Translations under genes and position numbers: made by a program
Notes under the pieces: generated by a model
The model's input: the letters and a program-made list of their open reading frames with translations, nothing else
Database searches by the model: none
What the model was told of the DNA's origin: nothing
In this document: piece by piece, positions 34,399-44,243 of the stretch
How positions within the stretch are numbered: position 1 is the stretch's first letter
How the letters are laid out: the number at the start of each line of letters is the position of its first letter
Source of the DNA: Cerina litoralis
GTDB taxonomy: Bacteria > Bacteroidota > Bacteroidia > Flavobacteriales > Flavobacteriaceae
Assembly: GCA_022008415.1 (NCBI GenBank)
Contig: JAIRBC010000021.1
Coordinates: forward strand, 1 to 64,000
Reading direction: 5' to 3'
Length of the DNA stretch: 64,000 nucleotides

Positions 34399-37300
34399 AT
34401 GTATAAGAAAATCTCCGCCTTTCTCCCTTTTTTCTTGGGGGTCCTTTACTATGGGCAAGCCCAGGAATCCAAAATCTATACCTATCACCAAAAAGCATAT
34501 CAAAAAGGACTGGAACTCTATCACAGCGAACAGTACCAAGCTGCCCAAGTCGTTTTTGAAAAAGTAAAATCCAAGGCCACCGACGTGGAGACCAAGGCCA
34601 ATAGCGCCTATTACGAAGCCAATTCGGCCATTAGGCTCAACCAATTGGGGGCCGATAAGCTGATGGAGGATTTTGTGGCCAACTATCCCACCTCCACTAA
34701 ACGAAATTCTGCCTATCTGGATGTTGCCGATTATTATTTTGAGACCGGTAAGTATCCCTATGCCCTTAAATGGTACAACAAAGTAGACCAAAGTTCAATG
34801 GGCAGAAAAGAACAGGAACGGTTTAATTTCAACTATGGGTATTCCCTATTTTCGTCTAAAAAGCCCAAGGAAGCCGAAACGTATTTCAACAAAGTGTCCA
34901 CATCGCCTACCTACGGTTCACAGGCTAAGTATTACCTCGGCTACATCGCCTATCAACAGGACGACTATGCCGCTGCCAATGAACGGTTCGACCAGATAAC
35001 CGACCAGAAGGTATTGGACGAAAAGCTCTCCTATTATCAGGCCGATATGAATTTTAAACTGGGCAAGTTCGAAGAAGCTATCGCCTTAGCAAAAAAACAA
35101 TTGCCCAAATCTGATCGGCAAGAGGTTTCCGAACTCAATAAGATTATAGGCGAGAGCTATTTCAACCTAAAACAATATGCCAACGCCATCCCATATCTGG
35201 AAGGTTATAAGGGTAAAAGAGGCAAATGGAGCAATACCGATTATTATCTGTTGGGCTATTGTTACTACCAACAACAGGATTACGCCAATGCCGTACAACA
35301 GTTCAACAAGATAATCGATGGCACCAATAGCGTTTCCCAGAACGCGTACTACCATTTGGCGGAATGTTACTTAAAGCTCGGAAAAAAACAGGAAGCCCTC
35401 AATGCATTCCGAAATGCTTCCCAAATGGATTTTACCCCAGAGATCCAAAAAGACGCCTACCTCAACTACGCCCGGTTGAGCTACGAGATCGGCAACCCGT
35501 ACGAAAGCGTTCCTCAGGTTTTGACTACTTATTTGGACAAGTATCCCAACGATAGCAATACCCAGGAAATACAAGGACTGTTGGTAGATTCCTTTATTAC
35601 GTCCAAGAATTTTGAAGGGGCCATGGCTCTTTTGGAAAAGAACAAAAATTACGCCAGCAAGGCCACCTATCAAAAAGTAGCTTTTTATAGGGGGGTGGAG
35701 CTTTTTATCGATAACAACTACCAAAAGGCCATCGATGTCTTTAAAAAATCGTTGTCCAATGCCGAGGAAGGGGTCTTCAAGGCAAGGGCCAATTACTGGA
35801 AAGCGGAGTCGGAATACGCCCTGAACCATTTTGATGATGCCCTTGTTGATTATGTGCAGTTTCAACAAAACCCAAGCGCAAAATCTACGCCCGAATACAA
35901 TGATTTGAACTACAACCTGGCCTATACCTATTTTAAATTAAAGGATTACAACAACGCCATCACCTATTTTGGCAATTTTACCGGCTCGAGCCCGTCGGAT
36001 ACCGATCGGTTACACGACGCCTACCTTCGGTTGGGCGACAGCTATTTTGTGACCAGCAAATATTGGCCCGCGATCGAGACCTACAACAAAGCCTTGGCCC
36101 TAAAAGGACCGGAGCAGGATTATGCCGCCTATCAAAAGGCGCTGAGCTATGGGTTTATTGACCGTTCGGATACTAAAATCGAAGAGCTTAACAATTTTAT
36201 TTCCAACTACCCAAATTCCCCGCTGAACGACGATGCCCTTTTTGAACTGGGCAATTCCTATATCCGCGCCAACGACATAGACAAGGGGATGCAGACTTAT
36301 GATCAATTGATCAGCGGACGAAAATCGAGTCCGTTGGTGCCACAGGCGCTTATGAGGGAAGGGCTGGTACAATACAACGCCGGCCATAATGAACAGGCGT
36401 TGGCAAAGCTCAAAACCGTGGTGCGCGATTATCCCAATACCCAAGAGGCCATACAAGCGGTCGCAACCGCTAAATTGATATACGTAGACATGGGCAGGGT
36501 GGATGAATACGGCCAATGGGTAAAAGGGTTGGATTTTGTTGAGGTAAGCGATAGCGAACTGGACAATGCTACCTATGAGTCTGCCGACAAGCCTTTTGTA
36601 GAAGGCAACAAGGAAGCTGCCATTAGAGGTTTTGAGAAATATATAAAGCAATTCCCCAACGGACTGCATTCCCTAAAGGCCAATTTTAATCTGGCGCAGT
36701 TGTATTTTGGGAAGGATCAAAAGGAAAAAGCGTTGCCGCTATATAAAAATGTGGCCGACAAGGGAGCCAGTGAATACGGGGAGCAGGCTTTGACAAGGAT
36801 TTGTGAGATCTATATTGGAAAAAAAGATTACACGACCGCTATTCCTTATTTGGAGCAGTTGGAAAACACCGCACAAATACAACAGAATGTCACTTTTGCC
36901 CAATCTAACCTAATGAAAGGTTACTACGAGCAAAAGAATTATGACAAGACCATAGAGTATGCCGAAAAAGTGTTGGCCACTTACAAGATAGACGATCGTA
37001 TAAAAAGCGATGCCCATGTTATGATCGCGCGTTCGGCCATCAAGACCGGAAACGAGGCCCGTGCCAAAGAGGCCTATGCCCAGGTACTCAAGATCGCCCA
37101 CGGTGAACTAGCTGCAGAGGCCCTGTATTACGACGCCTACTATAAAAATAAGGAAAATAACTACGAGGCTTCCAACGCATCGGTTCAAAAATTGGCCAAG
37201 GACTATTCCTCCTACAAGGAATGGGGCGGGAAAGGCCTTGTCGTCATGGCAAAGAACTTCTATGCCCTGGGCGATGCCTTCCAAGCCACCTATATCCTGG

Positions 37301-37422
37301 ACAGCGTAATCGGAAATTTTGCGCAATTCCCGGAAATCGTGGCTGCGGCCAAGCAGGAATTGTCCGTTATCAAAACCAAAGAAGCAGAAAGTAATTCGTC
37401 CGTAAATCCATCCGGAAACTAA
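34399..37422 (+). CDS. Large periplasmic tetratricopeptide-repeat protein
   Basis: A 1007-residue protein with a signal peptide (AFLPFFLGVLYYGQAQ, cut near residue 22) followed almost entirely by TPR-like helical pairs. Recognisable units include YPYALKWYNKVDQ, YAAANERFDQITDQ, YANAVQQFNKIIDG, YQKAIDVFKKSLSN, YNNAITYFGNFTG, YTTAIPYLEQLE and YDKTIEYAEKVLATY. The C-terminus is Ser/Asn rich. TPR arrays bind peptides or proteins. The gene is followed after 24 bases by an outer-membrane barrel gene, a pairing I associate with conserved Bacteroidota envelope loci, so the two probably act as a periplasmic scaffold and an outer-membrane partner. Function unknown. Confidence 0.9.
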   Translation: MYKKISAFLPFFLGVLYYGQAQESKIYTYHQKAYQKGLELYHSEQYQAAQVVFEKVKSKATDVETKANSAYYEANSAIRLNQLGADKLMEDFVANYPTSTKRNSAYLDVADYYFETGKYPYALKWYNKVDQSSMGRKEQERFNFNYGYSLFSSKKPKEAETYFNKVSTSPTYGSQAKYYLGYIAYQQDDYAAANERFDQITDQKVLDEKLSYYQADMNFKLGKFEEAIALAKKQLPKSDRQEVSELNKIIGESYFNLKQYANAIPYLEGYKGKRGKWSNTDYYLLGYCYYQQQDYANAVQQFNKIIDGTNSVSQNAYYHLAECYLKLGKKQEALNAFRNASQMDFTPEIQKDAYLNYARLSYEIGNPYESVPQVLTTYLDKYPNDSNTQEIQGLLVDSFITSKNFEGAMALLEKNKNYASKATYQKVAFYRGVELFIDNNYQKAIDVFKKSLSNAEEGVFKARANYWKAESEYALNHFDDALVDYVQFQQNPSAKSTPEYNDLNYNLAYTYFKLKDYNNAITYFGNFTGSSPSDTDRLHDAYLRLGDSYFVTSKYWPAIETYNKALALKGPEQDYAAYQKALSYGFIDRSDTKIEELNNFISNYPNSPLNDDALFELGNSYIRANDIDKGMQTYDQLISGRKSSPLVPQALMREGLVQYNAGHNEQALAKLKTVVRDYPNTQEAIQAVATAKLIYVDMGRVDEYGQWVKGLDFVEVSDSELDNATYESADKPFVEGNKEAAIRGFEKYIKQFPNGLHSLKANFNLAQLYFGKDQKEKALPLYKNVADKGASEYGEQALTRICEIYIGKKDYTTAIPYLEQLENTAQIQQNVTFAQSNLMKGYYEQKNYDKTIEYAEKVLATYKIDDRIKSDAHVMIARSAIKTGNEARAKEAYAQVLKIAHGELAAEALYYDAYYKNKENNYEASNASVQKLAKDYSSYKEWGGKGLVVMAKNFYALGDAFQATYILDSVIGNFAQFPEIVAAAKQELSVIKTKEAESNSSVNPSGN

Positions 37423-37446
37423 TATCGAGAGACAAAAGAACACGCT

Positions 37447-39201
37447 ATGCAGAAGCACATCCCTATAACCCTCCTTGCCTTGATCGGTATGTTACAGATT
37501 ACAGTGGCGCAGGATAAGGACAAAAAAGATCTGGGTACCCAGACAGTGACCGTGGTTAAGGCCTATTCACCTACCATCTCCGACGCGTTTAAGATCAAAT
37601 CGGTCCCTACCCTGAACGACAGCATAGTTCTTCAGAAGAAGAACATTGAGTACAGCATTAATTCGGTTCCCGTAGCTTCGACCTTTACACCGGCCAAAGG
37701 AAAGGCAGCGGGAGTGGAAAAAACCCCTCCACCTACCTTGTACAATTCCTACGCTTCCGTCGGAGTTGGTAATTACTTTAATGCTGCGGCCGACTTTTAC
37801 ACCAGTAGGGCATTGAACAGGGACGAACGCCTGGATGTCGGATTAAATCATCTCTCTTCCAGTAGCGATATCTCCGATGCCGATCTGAGCACTAAATTTT
37901 ATAACACCAAATTGAGCGCCGACTACACAAAAACCGATAGAGATCTGGTTTGGGGAGCAAATATTGGCTTTCAACACCAGCTTTATAATTGGTACGGGCT
38001 TCCAAAGGATGTTTTCAGCCAAACCGTCATTGACGGTATCGATTCCAAACAAAATTATTTTATGGGCGAGGCCGGGGCACATATGAGCATGGACAACTCC
38101 TTTTTTAAGGGAGGAGAACTGCGGTATAGGCGATTTTGGGATGCCGTAAAATCGGGCGAAAACAGGGCGTACTTTACACCGAAGTTTGAATTTCCCGTCA
38201 ATGATGAAGTTGTGGCACTCGATGTTAAAATAGATTACGTGGGTGGAAGCTTTAAGAATGCAAACCTTAATAATACTGCCAATGATGCGGGCATCGACTA
38301 CGGTCGGTTGCAGTTTGGGATAAGCCCCAGTTTACAAATGTTGCGGGACGACCTTACGCTTAATTTAGGCGTAGGATTCGTTTATGGTTTGGATATGGAA
38401 AATAGTGATGGCAATTTTTATATTTATCCAGAAGTAACAGCTTCTTATCGTTTGTTGGATGAGACCGTTATTGCCTACGGAGGTATTGAAGGTGAGCTTG
38501 ATCAGAATTCCTACTACGGTTTCGTGGAGGACAATCCATACGTATCCCCTACCCTTGGCATACAGCCAACGGATAAAAAATACAACGCATACGTGGGCCT
38601 TAAGGGAAGGTTAATGCCCAATCTTAGTTATAACGTCAAGGGTTCCTATATAGCGGAAAACCGTAAACCTTTGTATCTGATGAATCCCGAAAACCAGTTC
38701 CGGAACGACGCAAAAGGCTACTATTATAGCAACTCCTTCCAGGTATTTTATGACGATATAAAAACCCTGGGGTTCTTTGGGGAGTTAAACCTGGATGTGA
38801 ACCGGGATTTTACCTTGGGCATTAATGCCGAAGTTTTTAATTACAACACGGAGACCGATAATCCGGCATGGAACCTGCCCGACCTCAAAGCCTCCCTGTT
38901 TATGGATTATCAAATCGGCAAACAATGGTTTACGGGCGCGAACCTCTTCTATGTAGGAGAAAGAAAAGACCTGATGGCACAGGCCGTACAGAACGTTCAA
39001 CCATCGGATTTTCCATCGGAAATCGTCACTTTGGATGCGTATTTTGATATCAACGCCCATGTGGGGTACCGATGGACGGATCAATGGTCATTTTTCCTAA
39101 ACTTCAATAACATCGCCAACAACAACTACATGCGGTGGGCCAATTTTCAGGTTCAGGGCTTTCAAGTCTTGGGAGGGGCCGCGTATAAGTTCGATTTTTA
39201 G
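37447..39201 (+). CDS. TonB-receptor-like outer-membrane beta-barrel with reduced plug
   Basis: A 584-residue protein with a signal peptide (PITLLALIGMLQITVAQ). The segment TQTVTVVKAYSPTISDAFKIKSVP (about 28-52) resembles the start of a TonB-receptor plug, but only about 80 residues separate it from barrel strands; a complete plug is not present. The rest is made of alternating aromatic beta segments (for example YNAYVGLKGRLMPNLSYNVKGSYI), and it ends with VLGGAAYKFDF, a terminal aromatic residue as expected for Bam-dependent insertion. It is 24 bases after the TPR gene and 2 bases before the next one, so it sits in an operon. Role unknown. Confidence 0.82.
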   Translation: MQKHIPITLLALIGMLQITVAQDKDKKDLGTQTVTVVKAYSPTISDAFKIKSVPTLNDSIVLQKKNIEYSINSVPVASTFTPAKGKAAGVEKTPPPTLYNSYASVGVGNYFNAAADFYTSRALNRDERLDVGLNHLSSSSDISDADLSTKFYNTKLSADYTKTDRDLVWGANIGFQHQLYNWYGLPKDVFSQTVIDGIDSKQNYFMGEAGAHMSMDNSFFKGGELRYRRFWDAVKSGENRAYFTPKFEFPVNDEVVALDVKIDYVGGSFKNANLNNTANDAGIDYGRLQFGISPSLQMLRDDLTLNLGVGFVYGLDMENSDGNFYIYPEVTASYRLLDETVIAYGGIEGELDQNSYYGFVEDNPYVSPTLGIQPTDKKYNAYVGLKGRLMPNLSYNVKGSYIAENRKPLYLMNPENQFRNDAKGYYYSNSFQVFYDDIKTLGFFGELNLDVNRDFTLGINAEVFNYNTETDNPAWNLPDLKASLFMDYQIGKQWFTGANLFYVGERKDLMAQAVQNVQPSDFPSEIVTLDAYFDINAHVGYRWTDQWSFFLNFNNIANNNYMRWANFQVQGFQVLGGAAYKFDF

Positions 39202-39203
39202 AA

Positions 39204-39545
39204 ATGCAATACCGGGTTTATGTCATAGAGTTGTCTAAACGGGTCTTTACCGAGAACTGGAAATTTAGGGCTGCCAATCCCCAGTTCAACGGCGTTTTGG
39301 AGTGCCTCTACGTGGGCATGACGAGCAAGGCCCCCAAAGAAAGGTTTCTTCAGCACAAGTCTGGCCATATCAGCAAAAAAGGCCATAAAATCTCTTCCAA
39401 TATAGTTCAGAAATACGGAATGTACCTCCGCCCAAGCCTATACAATCACATAGACCCTATAACCACTAGGACCGAAGCCCTTAAGATGGAGCAAACTTTA
39501 GCATTGGAGTTGAGGCGGAAGCGGTATGCGGTCTGGTTTAATTAA
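39204..39545 (+). CDS. GIY-YIG-nuclease-like small protein
   Basis: A 113-residue soluble protein. The YRVYVIEL start, LYVGMTSKAPKERFLQHKSG in the middle, and an ALKMEQTLALELRRK helix that could carry the late metal-binding Glu resemble the GIY-YIG nuclease domain, with the first Tyr in RVYVIEL and the YVG motif in LYVGMT. A 12-residue insertion between the two motifs is odd. It starts 2 bases after the barrel gene, so translation is probably coupled. A nuclease-like protein in an envelope operon is unexpected; the assignment is by motif only. Confidence 0.55.
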   Translation: MQYRVYVIELSKRVFTENWKFRAANPQFNGVLECLYVGMTSKAPKERFLQHKSGHISKKGHKISSNIVQKYGMYLRPSLYNHIDPITTRTEALKMEQTLALELRRKRYAVWFN

Positions 39546-39645
39546 GCGTTTTGACTGGCACCTAATTAATAATTTTCTTAAAAATGGTCCTTTTGACGGC
39601 CTAATAAGATTCAAAATCACTATTTTGGTTTTTCAAAATCTTGAA

Positions 39646-40722
39646 GTGATTGCAAGCCTCAATTCTCTAAAAATTTCTTCTGTCATTTTTCTGCTCTGCA
39701 GCATTTTTGCATGGGGCCAGAACCTAGTGAGAAACCCTAGTTTTGAGGATTACAACGCCTGCCCGGATAATCTGGGTTCTTTTAATTCGGATCTGATCTA
39801 TTGGTCCACTCCCTCTCTTGGGTCCACCGATTATTTCAATGCTTGTAGCTCTTCCATGGGAATCCCTGATAATTTTAATGGGAGCCAGGCTTCCAAATTT
39901 GGACATGGATATGCGGGTATGTATCTCTATGCCCCTGGTGACTATCGGGAATATATGCAGGCAGAACTTACCCAAAACCTGATAAAAGGAGCCAGATACA
40001 CCTTGTCTTTCTACCTATGTAGGGCCGAAAAGTCAGATTTTTCCATAACCGATCTCGGAGTAGTATTTTCCGAGGAAAAAATAGACCTGTCCATAAAAAA
40101 AGAATTGTCCAAAATGCAATTGTCCCGAATTAAGGAGAATAGATTCCATTGGGTCAATATCGCAAATACCAAATTCTACTCTAATAGCGATGAATGGGTT
40201 TTGGTTACCACTGAGTTTACCGCCACGGGAATCGAAAGATTTATGACCCTAGGAAATTTTAAGAGCAATAGGGCTACCCGCCTCAAGAAAATCAGGGGCG
40301 GCTCCAACAAAGGAGCCTATTACTATGTGGATATGGTCTCCTTGGTAAAAATATCCGAAAAAGGATACTTGGTAGACAAACCCCAAATACTTGAGACCCT
40401 ATTTTTTGAATTCGACAAATACGAATTGCCGGAAGCATCCATTGAGGAATTGAACGATCTATATGCTATCTTGCAAGAAGATACCTCAATACAGTTAGAA
40501 ATTAATGGTTATACGGACAATGTGGGTTCCGACAGCTACAACGAATCCCTTTCCAAAAAAAGGGCAAAGGCGGTGGCAACCTATCTCTTGGGACTAGGAC
40601 TCAAGGAAAATAGGGTACAGTGGAATGGACTCGGAGGTACCAACCCCATCCATAATAATGATACCCCAGAAGGAAGGAAGAAAAATAGACGGGTTGAATT
40701 TGTATTTACCAAACTGCCCTAA
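39646..40722 (+). CDS. OmpA-family outer-membrane-associated protein
   Basis: The C-terminal 110 residues form an OmpA-like peptidoglycan-binding domain: TLFFEFDKYELPEASIEELNDLYAIL, EINGYTDNVGSDSYNESLSKKRAKAVATYLL and NRRVEFVF. The N-terminal part (NLVRNPSFEDYNACPDNLG) is a jelly-roll-like domain seen in gliding bacteria. A signal-like segment SSVIFLLCSIFAWGQ precedes it. I chose the GTG at 39646 because it places this segment at the N-terminus; an ATG at 39526 adds 40 unlikely residues and overlaps the preceding gene by 20 bases. The TTG at 39625 is another option. Confidence in the family is high, in the start moderate. Confidence 0.8.
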   Translation: MIASLNSLKISSVIFLLCSIFAWGQNLVRNPSFEDYNACPDNLGSFNSDLIYWSTPSLGSTDYFNACSSSMGIPDNFNGSQASKFGHGYAGMYLYAPGDYREYMQAELTQNLIKGARYTLSFYLCRAEKSDFSITDLGVVFSEEKIDLSIKKELSKMQLSRIKENRFHWVNIANTKFYSNSDEWVLVTTEFTATGIERFMTLGNFKSNRATRLKKIRGGSNKGAYYYVDMVSLVKISEKGYLVDKPQILETLFFEFDKYELPEASIEELNDLYAILQEDTSIQLEINGYTDNVGSDSYNESLSKKRAKAVATYLLGLGLKENRVQWNGLGGTNPIHNNDTPEGRKKNRRVEFVFTKLP

Positions 40723-41157
40723 ATTGGACGGGGTTCTATCAATATTGTTTCGGCAACTAAACGGGGCCTTAAAAAGCAAATTGAAATAGCTTGACGGTAC
40801 GAAAAACCTAAGCCCACCTGAACAATTTTTGGGAAGGGACACAAGGATAAGGCCATAGTATTCTTACGAGCATTTTTTTATGAATGCCTCTATTGGGCAA
40901 CAGCTACTTGGAACTATATTTTTTGTCCGCGGACATTCCCTCTTTAAATATTTTATCCCACTTTTCGGAGTTCGAAATTTTAAATATTTCACAACAATCC
41001 TGGTATTTCGCCTTACATTGAGATGTATTCTGTGCCACGTCTCCAAATATTTTGATTCCAACGCGGCTTACACTAGGTATTTTTGTTAATTTTATGGACG
41101 GATGCCCGTTAAATCGGACCCGGGTCGTAATCGCTAACCGCTTAAAATTAATTCAAA
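40723..41157. other. Intergenic region
   Basis: About 435 bases without a credible gene. It ends with the leader of the next small secreted-protein gene. No repeat or clear terminator is seen. Confidence 0.5.
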
Positions 41158-41583
41158 ATGAAATTACATCAATTAAGATCGAGCTATTTAATGGTATCGG
41201 GTTTACTATTTATTTGTTTTCCTGCCTTAGCCAATGTACTGGACATTTGCCCCCAACAAAAGGATTTAACAATAAAATCGGAGTGGTTCAAAAACGATAT
41301 TTTGGGAGTCTGGGAGTATACCGCAGAAAATGTCCCGTACGAATATTCCACAGGAATCATTTATATTACCAAGCCAGAAAAGGAGCTCAAGGTAAAAGTA
41401 GTGATAGGCGAGAGTTCCTTGGAAGGGATAAACGTAGTGGAAGACAAGAACGAAGTACGTTTTCAGGTGTATGTTGAAGGACAGATGGTAGATGTCAATT
41501 TATCCGTCAGGGGAAACGACCTATCCGGACAAGGCAGTACCACGGATGGTATTTTTCCATTATCGGGTAAGAGGAAGGGTTAA
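41158..41583 (+). CDS. Secreted protein of unknown function
   Basis: A 141-residue protein with a signal peptide (LMVSGLLFICFPALA). The mature part includes GVWEYTAENVPYEYSTGIIYIT and VKVVIGESSLEG, alternating strands that resemble small lipocalin- or DUF2147-like beta proteins. I cannot assign a family with certainty. It is followed by another secreted protein of similar size 284 bases downstream. Confidence 0.72.
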   Translation: MKLHQLRSSYLMVSGLLFICFPALANVLDICPQQKDLTIKSEWFKNDILGVWEYTAENVPYEYSTGIIYITKPEKELKVKVVIGESSLEGINVVEDKNEVRFQVYVEGQMVDVNLSVRGNDLSGQGSTTDGIFPLSGKRKG

Positions 41584-41867
41584 ATAAAGGGTTTGGGTTT
41601 CTGTTTATAGATTCATGGCTCAATTAGGCTCTAGTATCAAGTCAAAGCCAAAACAACGCATAATCCAATTGTTCCCCTGCCCAAATATGTTCAGTCGGGG
41701 TTTCAGGGTAAGAGCAAAAACAATCGAATTTTCGGTCTTTTGTTGTCGCCTCGATCCTAAGGGGAATCAATAGTCCAAAAATCAGTGGGTTAAGCCATCA
41801 TACCTATTCTAAACTAGTGCCCTTAATTATACTAGATATATAATATGTTAACCTTAAATGTGCACAG

Positions 41868-42323
41868 ATGAAAAATAAGTTAATAATACTCGTATTTTTA
41901 GGCGTATTCGCGAATGCGCAGGCACAATCATCATTTGTGGTTGTAGAAAAGCCCCTGCCCTTTAATCATTGGGCAACCTCTTTTTCTACCGATATCATTG
42001 GGGTCAACGAAACGTTTGTGTCCAACTATTGGGAAAAATTCATCGAAGACCATAAAGGACAAGCATTGCTGAGATCCATGGTAGAAGGAGACGTAGAGTA
42101 TGAGTGCGTCCATGTTCAAATTCCCTTTTTGAACAACGAAAAAGGTACCATTTATACCCAATTGTCACCCAATGATTCCATGACGGGGGTATTGCTCACC
42201 ATTTGGATCAGAATGAAGGATGGGACCTTTTATTCCGCTGAAAATGACCCCAAGTCTGCCGACAACGTAAAGAGCTGGTTATTGTTATTTAATCAGAAAT
42301 TGACCGAAGCGGATAGGGACTGA
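41868..42323 (+). CDS. Secreted protein of unknown function
   Basis: A 151-residue protein with a typical flavobacterial signal peptide (NKLIILVFLGVFANAQAQ). The mature domain has no family I recognise; it is balanced in aromatic and charged residues and has no internal repeats. It is probably periplasmic. The upstream 284 bases hold no gene. Confidence 0.72.
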   Translation: MKNKLIILVFLGVFANAQAQSSFVVVEKPLPFNHWATSFSTDIIGVNETFVSNYWEKFIEDHKGQALLRSMVEGDVEYECVHVQIPFLNNEKGTIYTQLSPNDSMTGVLLTIWIRMKDGTFYSAENDPKSADNVKSWLLLFNQKLTEADRD

Positions 42324-42460
42324 TCTGCATATAGAAAGATTTATTGTGCCTAGACAGTTGATGTACCGAAAGTCCTATTTCAACCTTTCCTTCGTTGCTC
42401 TAAAAAGCGAATCTGCGTTTAACCTATCAAAAAAATAGGTAGAACAAAAACTTTACGACC

Positions 42461-44113
42461 ATGTTGATTTTAAACGGTTACCTTGTATTAATTTTTGTTT
42501 GTTTTGGACAAAACCTTTCTGTTTCAAAAGAAAATATAGACCTGTTGGTCGTAAATGCCAACATTTATACGGTAGATGACGCTTTTTCCAAAGCCACGGC
42601 CTTTGCCGTCGATGAGGGAAGGTTCGTGGCCGTTGGCACTACGGGCGAGCTGGAACAACGGTACAACGCTAAAAAAAGGATAGATGCCAAAGGGAAAACC
42701 ATAGTGCCTGGGCTGATAGACGCCCATTGCCATTTTTACGGCTTGGGATTGACACAACAATCCGTCAACCTTGTTGGAACGGAGAGTTTTGAGGAAATAT
42801 TGGAACGGGTAGCAGCTTTCCAAAAGAAAAATCAGTCGTCCTTTATTCGAGGATCGGGATGGGATCAAAACGACTGGAAAATAAAGGATCTTCCTAACAA
42901 GAAAAAACTGGATAAACTATATCCACACACCCCGGTAGTGTTGGAGCGCATAGATGGTCACGCCATGCTGGTAAACCAAGTAGCCTTGGATCTTGCAGGT
43001 ATCGATATCAATACTAGGGTAGACGGCGGGGAAATCGTTGTTAAGGACGGCAATCTAACCGGGGTCTTGGTAGACAATCCAATGGGGTTAATAAATAAAA
43101 TAATTCCGCCAACCCCATTATCAACTAAGATCCAAGCACTTAAGGAAGCTGAAAAAATATGTCTCGGCTACGGTCTCACCACGGTGGACGATGCGGGACT
43201 TGATCGGTCGATCATTGAGCTTATAGACAGTTTGCAGCAAAACGGAGACCTATCCATCCGAGTATACGCCATGGCCAGTAACAGTCGATCAAATTTGGAC
43301 TATTATTTAAAAAGGGGTATACTGAAGACCGATAAACTCCATGTACGCTCCTTTAAAGTGTATGCAGACGGGGCGTTGGGATCCCGAGGGGCGGCACTCA
43401 AAAAGCCCTATTCCGACCGGCCAGGCCACTTCGGTGCCATGTCGACCCCCGTTGCTACCATCAACGCATTGGCGGATCGTATCGCCAAATCGGACTATCA
43501 GATGAATACCCATGCCATCGGGGATTCGGCAAACGCAGTGGTGCTTCGGGCCTACAAAAAAGCTTTAAAGGGGCAAACAAACCGTCGTTGGCGGGTAGAA
43601 CACGCCCAAGTTATAGACCCAATCGATTTTAAATATTTCAAAGAGGGGATTATTCCTTCCGTCCAACCCACACACGCTACAAGCGATATGTACTGGGCCA
43701 AAGACCGATTGGGATCGGTACGGGTCAAAGGTGCATACGCGCTAAAATCGCTGTTACAACAGGCTGGATTAGTAGCCTTGGGGACGGACTTCCCGGTAGA
43801 ACAGGTAAATCCGTTTATGACTTTTTATGCCGCAACTTCACGTAGGGATTTAAAAGGATACCCCAAGGACGGATTTCAGATGCAGGACGCCCTAACCCGA
43901 AAGGAGACCCTAAAAGGCATGACCATTTGGGCGGCGTATTCCAATTTTGAGGAAAGCGAAAAGGGGAGTATAGAGATAGGAAAATGGGCCGATTTCGCAG
44001 TTTTAAGTGGTGATATCATGGAGATTCCCCTAGACCAAATCCCGCAACTTAAGGCCGAGCAAACTTTTATTGGGGGGATCCAGGTAGGAAATAAGGCTGC
44101 AAATCAAAAATAA
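42461..44113 (+). CDS. Amidohydrolase, YtcJ-like, probably exported
   Basis: A 550-residue amidohydrolase-3 family enzyme. A hydrophobic N-terminus (MLILNGYLVLIFVCFGQ) is compatible with export. VPGLIDAHCHFYGLG (about 80) holds the metal-binding H-x-H pair, MNTHAIGDSANAVVLRAY (about 348) a His, WRVEHAQVID a His, and VALGTDFPVEQVNPF (about 440) the final Asp. The WADFAVLSGDIMEIP end is the usual beta-sandwich domain. Such enzymes hydrolyse amides or related bonds; the substrate is unknown. The gene has no operon partner. Confidence 0.88.
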   Translation: MLILNGYLVLIFVCFGQNLSVSKENIDLLVVNANIYTVDDAFSKATAFAVDEGRFVAVGTTGELEQRYNAKKRIDAKGKTIVPGLIDAHCHFYGLGLTQQSVNLVGTESFEEILERVAAFQKKNQSSFIRGSGWDQNDWKIKDLPNKKKLDKLYPHTPVVLERIDGHAMLVNQVALDLAGIDINTRVDGGEIVVKDGNLTGVLVDNPMGLINKIIPPTPLSTKIQALKEAEKICLGYGLTTVDDAGLDRSIIELIDSLQQNGDLSIRVYAMASNSRSNLDYYLKRGILKTDKLHVRSFKVYADGALGSRGAALKKPYSDRPGHFGAMSTPVATINALADRIAKSDYQMNTHAIGDSANAVVLRAYKKALKGQTNRRWRVEHAQVIDPIDFKYFKEGIIPSVQPTHATSDMYWAKDRLGSVRVKGAYALKSLLQQAGLVALGTDFPVEQVNPFMTFYAATSRRDLKGYPKDGFQMQDALTRKETLKGMTIWAAYSNFEESEKGSIEIGKWADFAVLSGDIMEIPLDQIPQLKAEQTFIGGIQVGNKAANQK

Positions 44114-44243
44114 AACGCATACGAACCGTTTAAAAGCAATCCTTAACGGTACTTAAATCCTAAAACAAAATCTAAATTCCCCTCAAATTTTCCTTAACAA
44201 AAAATAGAAGGCAAGGCAAATATAAATATATCAAATTGAGCGG

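Noticed and set aside
36100..36669. 189-residue open frame on the minus strand
   Set aside because: Antisense to the TPR gene; no promoter or domain.
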